From: Plantago elongata
Lineage: Eukaryota > Streptophyta > Magnoliopsida > Lamiales > Plantaginaceae
Direction: 5' to 3'
Length of the DNA stretch: 36,525 bases
Assembly (NCBI GenBank): GCA_036897095.1
Contig: JAYMSP010001080.1
Location: forward strand, 1-36,525
Positions 1-14,100 of the stretch are shown one piece after another (the stretch's first letter is position 1; each line of letters opens with the position of its first letter). The translations under genes and the position numbers were made by a program. The notes beneath the pieces are model-generated. The model made no database searches. It saw only the letters and a list, made by a program, of their open reading frames with translations, and had not been told where the DNA came from.

Positions 1-752
1 GCAGATCTATTCCTTAGTTCTCATTTCTAACAACTCGACAGGAACATGAAGCTCTGGTGGTTAGAGTATGTCACCTTTAGGATTTGAAGAAGCTGACAGT
101 ATTTATATAGGACTAATGAAGGATTATTTAGTTCCCACATGCTAACTATTGTTTTATCAGTGGAATTTTTCCTGTGAGACACCAAAGACATATTCACTGT
201 AATATTTAGAGGTTAATGCTGGAGGAAACAGTGAGGCTTTATCCGTGTTGTTAAGTCAAATCAGGAAACTAAATATAATGTGTCCCCTCTCATATATGTA
301 AGAGACATTACATATAATGTTAGAGAAACTTTGAACCTTGTCCATCAAACAATCACTGTAGCTGTATCTCAAGAAAATTCAGACCAATCAGGCATCAGCA
401 GCCACTGCTTCATGTCTTGTAATTGCTAGTTTGTTTGATGGACACTGGCCTCTCCATGATATCTAGAGAAATTGAAACCAGAAATGTCGTGTTTCTTGAA
501 TTACCATAAATTATATTTGGGCCCCTTTGGGCGACTTTGCAGTGATGCTATGATCAACATGTAACAGTATATTAATTGTATAGCAGCTATACTATTGGTA
601 ATGTAATCCAAAACTTTACTATGATCAACTACACAAATTTATTTTCTTCTCTAATTCTTGAGAAGCTGAGAAAAAAATGATAAATGGGTTCAGATGGATA
701 GTAGTCTCTGGATCTGCGCCTTCTGTCAATAATCTGTTATCTTTCTCTGCAG
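1..752 (+). other. TPC1 intron, left edge of window
   Basis: No segment matches the TPC1 residues expected just upstream, and an acceptor TTTCTCTGCAG ends it at 752. I see no transposon signature. Confidence 0.7.
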
Positions 753-2118
753 GTGCTTTTGTTCTTGATACTGATTGCTGATCTAGTAGTGTATATAATA
801 TATCTTTCTCCAGTGGCATTATATGCTCTTCCATTTCGGATAGCTCCCTACCTGCGGGTCGTATTCTTTGTTCTTAACATCAGGTAAACCATGTGATTCA
901 ATTAATCACACTTACATTACATGGTTTGCTGATACTTTCGGGTTCATTTTCTTGATGTCGGTAGAGATCATACATAGATGTTGGGAGAAAGGAATTTAAA
1001 AAAGAAGCATTTTGCAATGTTCTGCTGTAAAATGCAATTCTTGCAGACATTTTGGACACCATAAATAACTGGATTTTACTGTGTGATCTTTGCTAAAATT
1101 TCTTTTGTACTAACTCTGGAAAAAAGGATGTCGTACTTCTCCTTTATGTAGATGAATCAGGAAGAGAGATAATCTATTTCCTCATTTTTGTTTTTATTAA
1201 GAAAAAGATTCATCTGATGCATTATTTTTTACAAAGCTACATACATAAAGGTAGTTGGCATTCCTACTGATATTCAGTAGTTTGACAGTATATTAACAAA
1301 TGGTTTACTCTAAAAATTAGTATACTTACGATGAGAGAGCAGAATATGATTGTTGATGATCATATAGTACCATATAGACCTACTAGTCATATCAATATTG
1401 GTCATTCCACGGCCTTTTCAGGTCCTGCCTTGAGTAATTATGCTCCCTTGTAGTATTAAATGACATAGTAATATTCTATAAAAATAATTATACGGGTGTT
1501 TTTCATTACATGAAATTTAAGATGCAAAATACTTATTCAAAGTTGTATGCAATAGTGACTTAAACAATTAAAATTTTGAGTTGAAATAACATGTTTTAGC
1601 TTCCTTGTGTTTAGTAGCTTATCTATATGTGAACATTCTTGTTGAATTCAAAATATCTCTTGGTAAGCTTCTTCATATGAAAGTTTTGGTACTTGTGTGC
1701 TATGATTATCTTCCGGATTATCCCTTCAACTTCTTGTCTATCAACTATATGTTTTTGTTTTTTTAATATATTTTTAACACAAAACTCTAATTCTGAATAA
1801 ACTTGTCATAAGAATATTTTTGCCGGTCTTGACAAGATGACTGTATAGAGTTCTACTGTATATTGAAGAATGTATGCGCAAAAATGTTTGTATGCAGAGT
1901 GCAGATACTATAAACATGTTTGAGCCAATGGTTTATGTTCTATAGCTTCCCCTTTTTCTATTGCATCATGCTCTAGTGTTGAACATATCCTTTGTAACCT
2001 TGGTTTTTCTTGTATATGTCTGATCGGTTTCTTGGAAACTTCTTCTTTAAACCGTAGGGACTTACGAGACAGCATTGTCATCCTAGCTGGAATGTTTCTA
2101 ACATACCTGAATGTTCTG
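753..2118 (+). CDS. TPC1: TPC1 exons 753-883 and 2058-2118: end of IS3, IS4, start of IS5
   Basis: Residues 1-64 of the visible product. A hydrophobic helix ending YLSP is the end of IS3. It is followed by [19 protein letters not shown], the IS4 helix, which carries few positive charges, in keeping with domain I being a weak voltage sensor in plant TPCs. [10 protein letters not shown] is the S4-S5 linker. The Arg codon at the junction is split AG|G. The 1174-bp intron between the exons (884-2057) shows no recognisable gene or transposon. Confidence 0.93.
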
Positions 2119-5100
2119 GTATGTCTGCTGCCACAAAATGCTCAATTCTTTGGTATGTACAATTCTGTAAAATTAGGGAAATTTATGGATACATGGCCTC
2201 GTTTGATGCAATCTTGAATTGCCTGAAATACCGACACACTGTTGAAGATTAATTGACACCTAGTACTGTTAAGTCAACGTTACATTAGTATAAAAAGTCA
2301 AAAATACCTCTGATGACGTCATCAATGACTGTTATGTTTACAAAACTGCGGCGGGGTGTAAATGTAATATTGTGATATTTGAATAAACAATATATACTAT
2401 TATCCTAAGCACAGAGAAGTTACAGAGAAGTAAATGAGAAAAAGAAAAGGAAAAAATCCCCACTAACTGTCTCTTGCAAGACAAGACTTCATTAACACTA
2501 ATACTTCCTTGCATAACAACAAGACTTCATCTAAATACTTCATCTCATTAATAAAGAGATTCAAATGGTGTTCAGTTTGTTCTTTTTAATACTTCAACCT
2601 CATTCACATTTACAGAAAGTTATATTTACACCAATAAAAATAACGATTATCCTCTCATATGATCAAACCACATATTATATAAATTGGATAGAATTCAATC
2701 TATGTTTACTTTTTAAAATATCGAAGTGAAAATTTGATTATTTAAAAGGTTAGATGCCGGAACCGCGTCCCACGAACACCAATGTGCATAAAAGTAAGAA
2801 CTTGAGTAAAAAGAAAAATGATATCTTCCTCTCAATACAATTAACCTTTCTCCTTTTTCTAATATAGTACTGTTTTTAAAAAGATCTCCATATTCCATAA
2901 CATATGGAATTGGGTTTAATGCAATTAAAATTCACTTCGACACCCTTTGCCAAATAATAAGCATTACATGTAATGTACTGCCAATGATACATAGTCGATT
3001 CAATGATTTCCACACCCCATCTTCATATTGTGAACACCAATGGCTAAATGAATTGCAAATGTGGCACCGGTTTAAACCAGGGTTAACCGATTCGCCTGTA
3101 CAATAGGCAAATAACAAATTGGACCGTGCTCTTTGATTCTCTGAATATAGTGAATTGGAGAATGTAGCCATAGAGTATCGAAGATAATTTTCAAGTGTTC
3201 CAATTCGCCTGGATTCGCATTCCGATTCTCTGAATACAGATAAGTAGAAAAATAAGGTAAATTGACAAAATTGGCCGTATGGATCGGTGCTGGTATTTTA
3301 GCAGCAAATCAAATTACAAATAGTTGCATATCAAACACTTGAAAACTTAACGAATCACATTCCAAAAAATACAAATTGGTGCTTTGTACAAATCGATTCT
3401 CCAAGAGATGGAGAATCGTGAACCGCCGTTCACTCTCCATGAACCAGGTAATCCTGGTTTTAACTCTGGCTTGGATTTTAGATGGAACTTGACACATCAT
3501 AAATGCTGTTGCATCTTTAAAAAGGGGCTTTGTTTTTACATAATGCATCATGTATCATCAAGCTCCCATTACATCCATATACAACAAAATTACCTGAAAA
3601 TATTATGTATATGCAAGAACTTGATTGGCTGGTCTAAAGCATGTACATGTCGGGGAAGATTGCATTTCTATTCCAATTAATCACCAACTGCTATCCTGTT
3701 GGTCAAAATATTACTTTTATACCCCTGATATGTTTCCAACATTACAGATACACCCTTCAACTTCAAAATTTATTGGTGATCAAATCTTTACATTGACACC
3801 CTAGACAGTTTTGGAATCACAAGTGTCATTACTGACGTCATTGTGACAGATTATGACGTCAGCATAGATTTAATGGCAGAGGTGGTTTTCAAGATTCGAC
3901 TAAAGACGGTGTGCAAATGTAATATCCTAACTTATAGTGGGTACAAGAGTTTGATTTTGCAATTGAGGGGTTGTATCTGTTAATTTTCAAAACATAATAT
4001 TCTTACATTTGTTCCAATAATCTCCTCTTTGTGCTCTGATTGGGTGTTAAATGCAGGCTTTATGGCTTTTATTTCTCCTGTTCTGTAGCTGGTTGGCATT
4101 TGTCATATTTGAAGATACGGAACAGGGAAAGACTATATTCACTTCATATGGGGAGACACTATACCAGATGTTTGTTCTATTTACCACTTCCAACAATCCC
4201 GATGTCTGGATTCCTGCATACAAGTGAGTTCATACAACAGTTTTTTCAAAACGGCTAAGGTGACTCGAACCCCCGACCTATTGGTTGGAGGGGAAGGTCT
4301 TACCAACTGAGCTGCACTTCGTTGTCGAGTTCATACAACACATAAACTATGAATGCTACTTGCTATCTTTTTGTGATTTTCTTTCATTACATTTGTTTGT
4401 GTTTAGTGCACAGGTGAATTAAATATTTTAAAGTAATTAAGAAGTGCTGAGATATAACTACCAGACCACCCCCCCCGTCCCACCAAATCACAGATTGATG
4501 TGATGCAAAATACTGTGTATCATTCACAAGTGGAAGAACTACTTCATTGCCATGCAAAAATGAATACTTGGTCTTTTATAACATTAATGATGTTGCTTAT
4601 GTTCATTACCATAATATTCCCCTTTTTTTAAATGCATTTTCGTAATGTTTATCATCCTTTTTTGGACATTCTAATTTATATATCAACTGAGAAAAAGGAT
4701 TTATGGAATCTTTTGTAGATGCAATCCAGTTGATATTCTAGGGGTAGTAATTAACTTCTCTTATCTCACTGCATGAGTCAATCCCAACGTCTGAACTGCA
4801 TATATCTATTAACGTGGTAATGTGGCATCACTTCAGCTCTTGACCAGCCAATTACAATCTTGCATTTCTCCTTTTTTTTTTTGCAGTACTTTCGTTTTCC
4901 TTAAAATTTGGTTTGAATGCATGTTGTATCTTGTTTGCAGGGCTTCACGTTGGTATTCCCTATTCTTCGTCCTCTACGTGTTGTTGGGTGTATACTTCGT
5001 CACCAATCTGATTCTTGCCGTTGTATATGATAGCTTTAAGAGTGAGGTATCCTTTCTTAAATTGTGTGTTTATTGAAACCAATAATGGTATATGTAAAAT

Positions 5101-8100
5101 TTATTTGGGCAATTAAAAGCATATGTTGAATAATAAATCTAATGTTATCAATTGGCCAAGGTAGAAATTTTCTCACTGTAATTGTATAGTAAGAGTATTG
5201 TGCACTCTTACAGGAGGGATAGAGACTTTATGTCCTAGAGTAAAATGCAGAAGCATGTTTGGGAGTATCTTGCTTCATATATTTTCTTGTTCTTCCTGAC
5301 CTGTAATATTTGGAGCATGACACGCACTTAATCCTAATCTTTTTCTTAGCTTGTCAAACAAGTGGCTGAGAAGGATCGGACAAGAACAAGGGTACTGAAG
5401 AAAGCATTTACCCTGATAGATACTAATGTGAGTATGATTCTCATGATATGCTTCAATCTATTGTCTCTCACATATTCTTGTCCTGTTCTTTCTTATCTTT
5501 TTGGATGGGAGGTGCATTCTATCTGTTCCTGTACTTGGTAAAGAGTTTGAGGGTCATTTTTCTTCTTTCATTCTGTTATTAAACATGATTTGCAAAAAAA
5601 GAAAAAACTGGGCTGTGTCCCAAGTCCATGCTTCATATATTGTGTATATAGGTGACTCAGAACCTATACTTTGACAGGTCTTGGAAATTCTAGCCTAATG
5701 TAATGGGTCATGGAGTCTAATTAGTCTGCCCTGGATTGATTAATGAGTATAAATGTACAATATTAGATTAAGTCTTTACTACTACTCGGTAAAATCAATA
5801 TTTTCACCAAACGTCGGACTCTTTTAAACTTCAACTCCAATTGATTAAAAAATAAGATAAATGTTTATTTTCTGGAACTCATATAAAATAAGATCATTTT
5901 TTTTCTTAAACCCGCGTAAGTAATAGAGTCCATAAACAGGTTAAATTGTCAACTATCAAAAAGTTCCAAATAAATTATCCACTTAAAAATTCTATGGCAG
6001 TTTCAGGAAAAAAAAGTTGAAAATTTGTCAGTTAGTTTCCCTAGAATATCGAATATAGTTGATAAAGGTTTAGATTTCCCCATATGCCTTTCAAAGTTAT
6101 GGTCATCTGGTGTTATGTACCTAAAACCTATCATAACCCCCATGAACTTTCTACAAGTTCAATTAAATGAACAAAAAATTGGGCCCATGTGAAAAGGCAG
6201 TTAAATATAGTGAAGTTTACAGGTACACACCGAGTTTCATGCAATAACGTCGTGTACCCGTACGCCGTTAAATTGTTACATTTATAACCGTTGCCATTAG
6301 TCAAATATTATGAACCACCCCTATGCCATCACATCATCAAGATCTTGAGGGGAACACCAAAAATACCCCTGATGACGTTAATCATATGCAACCCTGACGT
6401 AACTAATGACACGTGCCTGCCAAAACTGCTAAAAACAGGGTGTAAATGTAAAATTTTGATAATTTGAAAATGAAGGGGATGTATTTGTAAAGTTAGTACA
6501 TTAAGTAGGGGGTTTAAAAATAAGAATATGATTTTGCAATCTTCCCTTATTTATTAGTATTTTCTCCCATCCGTAGTGTATCAAAATGTCATCTTCAACT
6601 GAAATTAGGAGTTTTTGAGGTTATCATAGCTTGAACCATGCTCGACGACTTCAATACAACAACGCTCGTGTTGCCTCTTGGGGGTATGTATGTCTAAAAA
6701 ACCGGGAATGCATTTTAAAATGGATAAGCTATGTAAAATATGCCCTTACTGTTCAAATGAATCCATGCGTCTACTATGGATTTTAGGGGTGTAAATTAAA
6801 AATACCAACTTGGTATGGGGTATCATTTGCATATCGTATTTTAGAGTTTTATTTTTATTGAAAATGATTAAAAAAATTCAACCGGAAGTGGATTTTCTTA
6901 CTTTCCCCAATACTAACTTAACATTGACGGAGCTGACTTAACGGTAGGTGTAATTATCTATGCGTAGATATATGTGGTTAATGCATCAAACCGGGGTTGT
7001 ATTTATATATTTTCCTTAATACAAAAACTTGTGAGAGTCTGCAATATTGTATACTAATTGTGTGGCTTTGTGTGTAAATTGTAGATTTTTATAGTAAATC
7101 GTTTATTGTTGTATTCTAATTGTGCGGCTTAATCTTTTTGTGTAGAACTCTCAGTACTTTCCGGACTCTCAAGAGAGTTGCTCTTTCCTTAATATAAACC
7201 TGTAACCTTGCATAGGAATAGCATGCTTTCTTGGAGCATAATATACCATTGAGCACATGCTATAGTGTGATGTCCTAGCTCATTCTATTGACGTTTATGT
7301 TTTTATTGTATTTTTCTTGCATATGGAGGCTAAGAATGCTATGTTTATAAGCCCTACTCTTCTATACTTGTTCCTTAGATTCCATCAAATTTTAACACTG
7401 CGTGTATTTGGCAGAACCATGGTTACCTTGACAAAGATCAGTGCATCCGCCTTTTTGAAGAACTGAACAACTACAGGTAGGCTTGGTTTGTACAATGATC
7501 CATTCAATAGATCCTGTTACCTACTAAGCGCTATTAATAATGCCTGGTTTTCTATGAGTATGGATAGAGAGAATTGTTTCTGATGCAGTGACTTTAAAAA
7601 AAGGAAAATGTTAAAAACTAGCTAGCTGAGATAAGCAAGTGCATATTCCCTTGTCGTTTGGCATAATTGGAAATTAGCACTCTGAGCCCCAAGGTTATAA
7701 GATTTCATTCAAGTGCCTAAAAAAATTGTCGGGGTCATGTTAAGTATCTAGTTTAATAACATTCCTTCTCTATTAGGAATCATAAGTTCATTGATGTACC
7801 ATCCTGTTATCATCCAACTTTTAGGGATCTGTTCAAGTGATTTCGTTTTGGCAATTATTCTGGTCTCATCTAATTTCTGAAGTTAGGATTTTGTTCTTGA
7901 AAATTTTGTTCTTGAAAAAACTTAAGAATAGGACCATTTCAATGAAGAATTTGTACTGGACCCCTTTCCTGTGGCAGGATTGGGATTTGTGTGGTTGTTT
8001 TCATCAACACTATAATGAAAAGTCTTTTTCTATACCAAAAATCTTGTATCCTTTAAGCTATATCAATTGCCGACTTCATTTGTCCTCTGCTATATCCATT

Positions 8101-11100
8101 CGCTGGAATGGTCCTCGCCTTTTGTTAGGGTTTTTAATTCAAAATTTGGGAAGTGCCAAGAAACAAGGAAGAGCCTCAAACTTAAAAAACGGCCTAGTTT
8201 TGAGCTCATCAAACCCACTGCCCTCTCTGGCTGCTTTTGTTCCGGCCTTGGGAGATGGTCCGTTTTCTTCTTTCCTCTGAGGCTTCGTTTAGCCTGTGCA
8301 GTATGTTCCTCCTGGTAGGAGACATGTTACGTTTCCTATATTTTGAAATTAAGAGTTGGGGTATTGTTTGGCAGCTTTGGCTGCATAATCTAGATGAATG
8401 TCAGATTCACCCTCGTACGTGGATTGATCTCAATTGCTGTCCCATCTCTGGCAAATCAATTTGACCCCACTGCTTGTGGTGCCCTTAGTATCTTATAGTG
8501 TGGAGCTAACTGCTGATTCAAATTTCTAATAGCTTTCACACTATTGAATTACGTACTAACGGTCTGACCACCACAGTTTGCCACACCCTTGATGTCTTTG
8601 TGGTTTGGCTAGTCCAACATGTCAAGATCTATGTGAGCTCTTTGCATCTCGGAGTTTGGAACTAAATGATTCAAATTCAAACAACTTGCATACTGTTGAA
8701 TTGCATTCAGCCTCAGAAGGAGGGTGTTCGAGACATCGAGTGTGCCATCCCATTATGAATGCTTGCATCAGTGGGGGGTTGGTTTGTGCTTACTGCAGAA
8801 GTCATTTCTTATTAGGGCGTCAAAGTGCAAACTGTTTTAGGGTTCCAATCCCCCCCCCCCAAAAAAAAAAAAATAGTCAGCATTGCCAATGTTGTGAACA
8901 CATTTACCCTCATTGCAAGATCCAAATGTTAATGCCACCCTTGATGACATCCTAGCTCATGATATATTTGTGGTATGTGTTGTGCTTATTTCTGCTCTCA
9001 TTATAGACTTTGTGAGGGATCTCTTTGTACATAGACTGCATGTCTATTCAAAACAGATTTTTAGCTCGCGTTAGCATGGTGTCTATTATCTCATGCAACA
9101 GGTTTTACTTTCATAATAAATAGGGTTGTTTTAATCTGTACGTTCTCTATAATTAGCTCTGAATGTATTTGAATTCCTCTGTACTAATTTTCTTCTCGTA
9201 ATATCATCAATATGTCTATATTTTGTGCACATGATCTTATCGGTGTTGAACCATTCCCTATTTCTTGATGCATGCAGGACATTGCCAAAAATATCACGAG
9301 AGGATTTTGAGTTGATATTTGCTGAGCTTGATGACAGCCATGATGTCAAGGTATTCTTGTACCTGTATCTTTTTCCATCTTGGTAGAGATTTGAATTGTT
9401 TCCATGAATGACTGATAGGCCCTTTTTTTTTTTTTGGAACGAGAATATATTATCAAACTCATTGATAGGTAGTTGATATTTACCTTAATCACTGATAGGC
9501 CCTTGTCATTCATGAAATACAATTTTCACGTATACTTTTTTTCTGATGTACTATCATTTACAGAAGAAAACCACACCTCAATTTTCTTACTCCTTCCACC
9601 CCGTTAATAATGAAACAATTTGGTTTTGCACGCTTTTTAAGAAAAATATGTAGTATGTGGTTAAGAATGAGTTTGACTGTTTGAGATATAAAAGTATACG
9701 TGGGCCCAATAATTTGTGGTTAAAAATGATTTGTATTGTGGGGGTTATTTCCATAAAACGGAAAATTGTTTCACTTCTAGCGGGTTGAAGGGAGTAATTT
9801 ACAAGATATAGCTTCTAGATATTTGTTACATGTCCTGGGGTATACTTGTTGTCGAGGTTGAGTGGAAGTAAAATCACCGATTTATGTTATGATTTCAGAA
9901 TTAAATATACTTTTAATGGGTATCCTCATCTACCTTTAAATCAGAGGCTCTTATTTAAATTGTCTGAGAGCGACTTTATGATGAAAATATCTGAGGCATG
10001 TTTACATTGATTTACTAAATATATATATTTTTAAATTCTTGTAAAAGTCGTGTTTTTCCTCAGCATGAGGAAATCATATCCTTACACCTTAGTGTTTGAC
10101 AAACCCACCCACTTTATGCTAATAAGTTTTAGGAAAAAGAAGTATTTCAGAAAGACTTGTTCGTGGAAATCATGAAGTACAAATAAAAGACACATAATTT
10201 TAAAAAAAAAAAAACGACAGAAAACTCAGGTCCCTTGCTATAGCATTAAAACCATAAATAGAAGTAGATTCCTTACTCAACTCATAACAATGGTCATTGA
10301 ACTATATTTTGTTTATTCACCCTCCAAAGAAACTGAACATCACACTGTCGGACCATATTGCATAGCATTTTGAAGTCATTGTCTCTGGATAATCTTCCCC
10401 AATGCGAATAATATCCCTGTACTCCTGAAACCGCCTTGATACAAAGTAATAAGGAACCGAAGTTCCTTATTTGGTTCACATCTGGATTGCAAAACATAAG
10501 AGTGACATCTGCAAATAAAAGATGTGACATACCACTGTCATGTACATGATTTGCGGTTGCCTGGAACAGGGGTGTGACACAAGTGTGTTAAATTCACTCC
10601 CCTTGGAGATTCCAATTCTACAGTGAATCCGATAGCTCTGAGTCCCTAAATTTCAAAACGTGACTTTCTACTATTCATGATTTGATGACATAATCTCCTC
10701 CTTGTGAGGGTGAATACAATTGTACAATATACGATGTCTTAATTAACTTCCATTTTTTTATTTTTTTACATTTGCTTTCGTTCTTATCTTTATATACAAA
10801 ATGTATCATTTTTATTCAACAGCCGCACAAGATCTACTCCTAAAACTATAAACTACCCTTATTATGTAGTCAATTTTACCAATCGGCTTCCCTTCTCTGA
10901 TTCATCTGATTTAGAAAACCCACACACGATCTGAGCATATCCGGTGTGCAAATAAACCGTGCTACAAAACCTGCATCCGGGAACGCCGATTGCAGGGGTG
11001 AAGTGATTCATGTGGTCCTATCTAAACAGTGCCTCAACTCACAAATTTCCTTGCATAAATCTATATAGGAATCTACCACTCTCTCAATACTTTTGAAGAT

Positions 11101-14100
11101 AATATTTTATAGAATCAAGTTCTTTATTTATCTGAGTATGTGGTTGCACTTTTGTTAATAGTGTATCTGTAAATTTCTGGTGGTATTCTAACTTCATTTA
11201 AACTCATAACTGATTAAAAAAAAAAATTCTGAAATGTTTGTGAGGTTCGACCTTTTCATCTGGACTAATTGATTAGGCTGTGGCCTATTTTCAAACTGTT
11301 TGTGTTTTTTTTTAGTCCTCCATAAATATTGAGTTGATTAATTTAATGATGACATCTCTGTCTGCATTTCCAGATAATTTTGGATGAATTTGCGGATCTT
11401 TCGCAGGCTATTGGGCTGAGATTTCAAAAAGAGGATATAGTAAGTCCCTTTCTGATAAATGAACATTCGTCGACCTTCATCCTGCTCACTGTCCTTGAAT
11501 TTGCAGGAACCTATTTTTGAAAACTGTTGCCACGGGTTCTACCATTCACCTGCTTCTGAGTCGCTAAAAAAATTCGTTCGAGGCTCCAAATTTGGTTATG
11601 TTGTAATGTTCATTCTGATCATGAACTTTGTCACTGTCGTAATTGAGACAACGGTATGGCTGTTAATCAAGTTGATCTATAATGGTACTTTGCTCTTGAT
11701 AGTATGTTCAGGGTTGGTCTTTTCATGCATTCCTGGGCTCTGTTACATATTCATGCATGTTGCTATAGGAAGTTGTATGTTAGATACTTTTCAGATTCCG
11801 TATGTTTTCCACTTATGAACCTGTGGAGTTCAGTAACACTATTTTACAAACGAAATTTGGTGCTCATACTGATCCAAAGATGCGAGTCTGTGTATTTGGC
11901 TATGCAAAAATTAAAGTTATGTAGATATCTTGCGGTGTCTTTATGTTTGGCATGCCATGGTGAAAGTATTCAACTTTAACGTCCATCTGGCTGCTCAAAG
12001 TTTCCTCATGGATATGACTAGGGGTTGAAATGGTTGGTTAAAAACCATAACCATAACCACTATTCTAATTTAGGTTATAACCATAACCATAACCAATTAA
12101 TAATAACCATAACCATAACCGAAAAATTTTCTCACCGGTTATGGTTAGGTCGTATAACCGAAAATAACCATAGGTTTAGGTTATTGATCGATTTTTTGAA
12201 AATTCTTTCTTACTCGAGGTGAAAAATCGCAAAGAATATTGTTTTCGCAAAAAAAAAAGTTATTTTCGCAAAAAAAAATTATTTACGCAAAAAATTATTT
12301 TTCGCAAAAAAAATATTTCACAAAAAAAAAAATTTGCAAAAAAATAAAAAAATTTAATTTCGCAAAAAAATATTTTCGCCAAAGAATTTTTTTAACGGTT
12401 TTTAACCGTAACCAAAAACCGAACCTATTATGGTTGTAACCGGTCGGTTGCTAAACGGTTACGGTTATGGTTAATAACCGTTTAGGAAAAGTAAATGGTT
12501 ATTAGTTGGTTATGGTTTTTAACCAACCATTTCAACCCCTAGATATGACTAAAATAGATTCCTAAAATGGTTCTTACAATTACAAGAAATGTTCTCTTAT
12601 TTACAAAGAATAGGTGATAAAAGTGAGACTTGTCTAGTTAGAGAACTGTTATCATGTCTGGAATTCTGTGTCAGCTTTCAGACAACACAATTTTTTGATG
12701 TTTCTATGGTATTATGCACAATAAAGGAAAAATATTTCTTTGCTTAAATCTCATGAACCAGTCATTCAACCATATCATTATAGTACTCAATTGTATATAT
12801 GCTGAAAATTTTGGTGTCTACTGCAATGCAGCTTGATATAGAGAATAATTCTGGTCAAAATGCGTGGCAGAAGCTGGAATTTATATTTGGTAACTACTAA
12901 CTCCTACTTGTATTTCAATTGTCTAATTATCATCAGTTTACATACTCCAAAATTTATTACGATATTGATATCTAATGTCCAGTTTGATTATTCATCTTTC
13001 ACCTCTATCTTCATGCTCGAGCTACTGTCAAAGCCCATATGTGGATGAGAAGTAGTTGTGAGACCTCCAGTGATATTGTTGTTATTTAATTGGTATCTTT
13101 TGGCTACCGAAAAGACCCTGGCCGTAGAAATATAGTGATGCTCTGTGGATTCAAAGAGACAGGTATAATATAGTGGATGGTCCCTGCAAATATAACTGGA
13201 GACAAACTGACAGAGTTCATTGCGATCTTCCTACTTGGCCACCGTAAACTGAAAATTTCTGGACACTGAAGAATCTCCGACTTTCATTCGTCTACAAGCT
13301 CAAGCTTGTAGAGGTTAGGAATTAGTTAAATTTGTGTTGTATCCCCAACACTTCCTTCCCCCTGTGTGTCTGCGTTCCACATGGTAGTTTTGAACCCTTT
13401 TTGGTGATATCCAAGCCTTCATAGGCTCTGAAGTTGTAGATAGGTTAGGTTGTCCCCTTCTGCATTTACCTTCCAAGAAGTTTATTGAGAATTCACATCA
13501 AATCACTGCAGTTGAATGGCCATAATTGTTCTAAATGAATTACTGCAGATGGCATTTTTTCTAATGGGAATAAATTAGTTTCTAACAACTTATTATTACG
13601 AAATTCTTTTTGGTGGTATATCTACTCAATAATTCCAGGCTAGTGTGATATAGGAATTTTCTAGAACATAATATGCTTCTTAGTAGTATATTAGCTGTGT
13701 TTTTTAATAATAAATAGACGACACTCATCCCACAAGTGAACAAGAAAAACAGAGAACCTGGCAATGTTGATGTCTGGAATTTAGGGTTTTCTAAATTATG
13801 ATCTGTGTTGTCTGATTTTGTAACTTCCTAAAATCTCTGGAATGTCTCATCTTTATTACATGTCTTTTCTAAAGGTTGGTATGTGGTACCACTGCTTATT
13901 TTTTCCTGTACTTCATGTCTTTCTTGGGTCTGTCTCAACTTCATTAAATATCTTTGCTAGTTTATAATCAAGGTGCTAGTGAGCTGTCTGCAGAAACATT
14001 AAAATTAGCTGCGTGACTGCGTCCATGGATTTATAGAGGATAGCTTGTCTTTTCTCACACACACACACACATTATATTCAATTTTCCTGAGACTAGATAA

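Noticed and set aside
3394..3418. Hairpin CGATTCTCC / GGAGAATCG with a 7-nt loop
   Set aside because: Too short for a small-RNA precursor; the area repeats GATTCTC several times, so pairing is likely incidental.
4256..4326. Possible tRNA gene on the - strand
   Set aside because: Has A- and B-box-like sequence but no acceptor stem; flanking 14-bp duplications show it is a SINE.
7837..8955. Open frames of 147, 83, 75 and 116 codons
   Set aside because: Inside a TPC1 intron, overlapping in several frames, without protein-like composition or recognisable motifs.
12025..12439. Open frames rich in Asn/His and in Lys/Phe
   Set aside because: They are translations of the AACCAT and TTTTCGCAAAAA repeats of the MITE.
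13292..13311. Near-perfect palindrome CTACAAGCT-CA-AGCTTGTAG
   Set aside because: Only 9-bp arms and isolated; no sign of a site or element.
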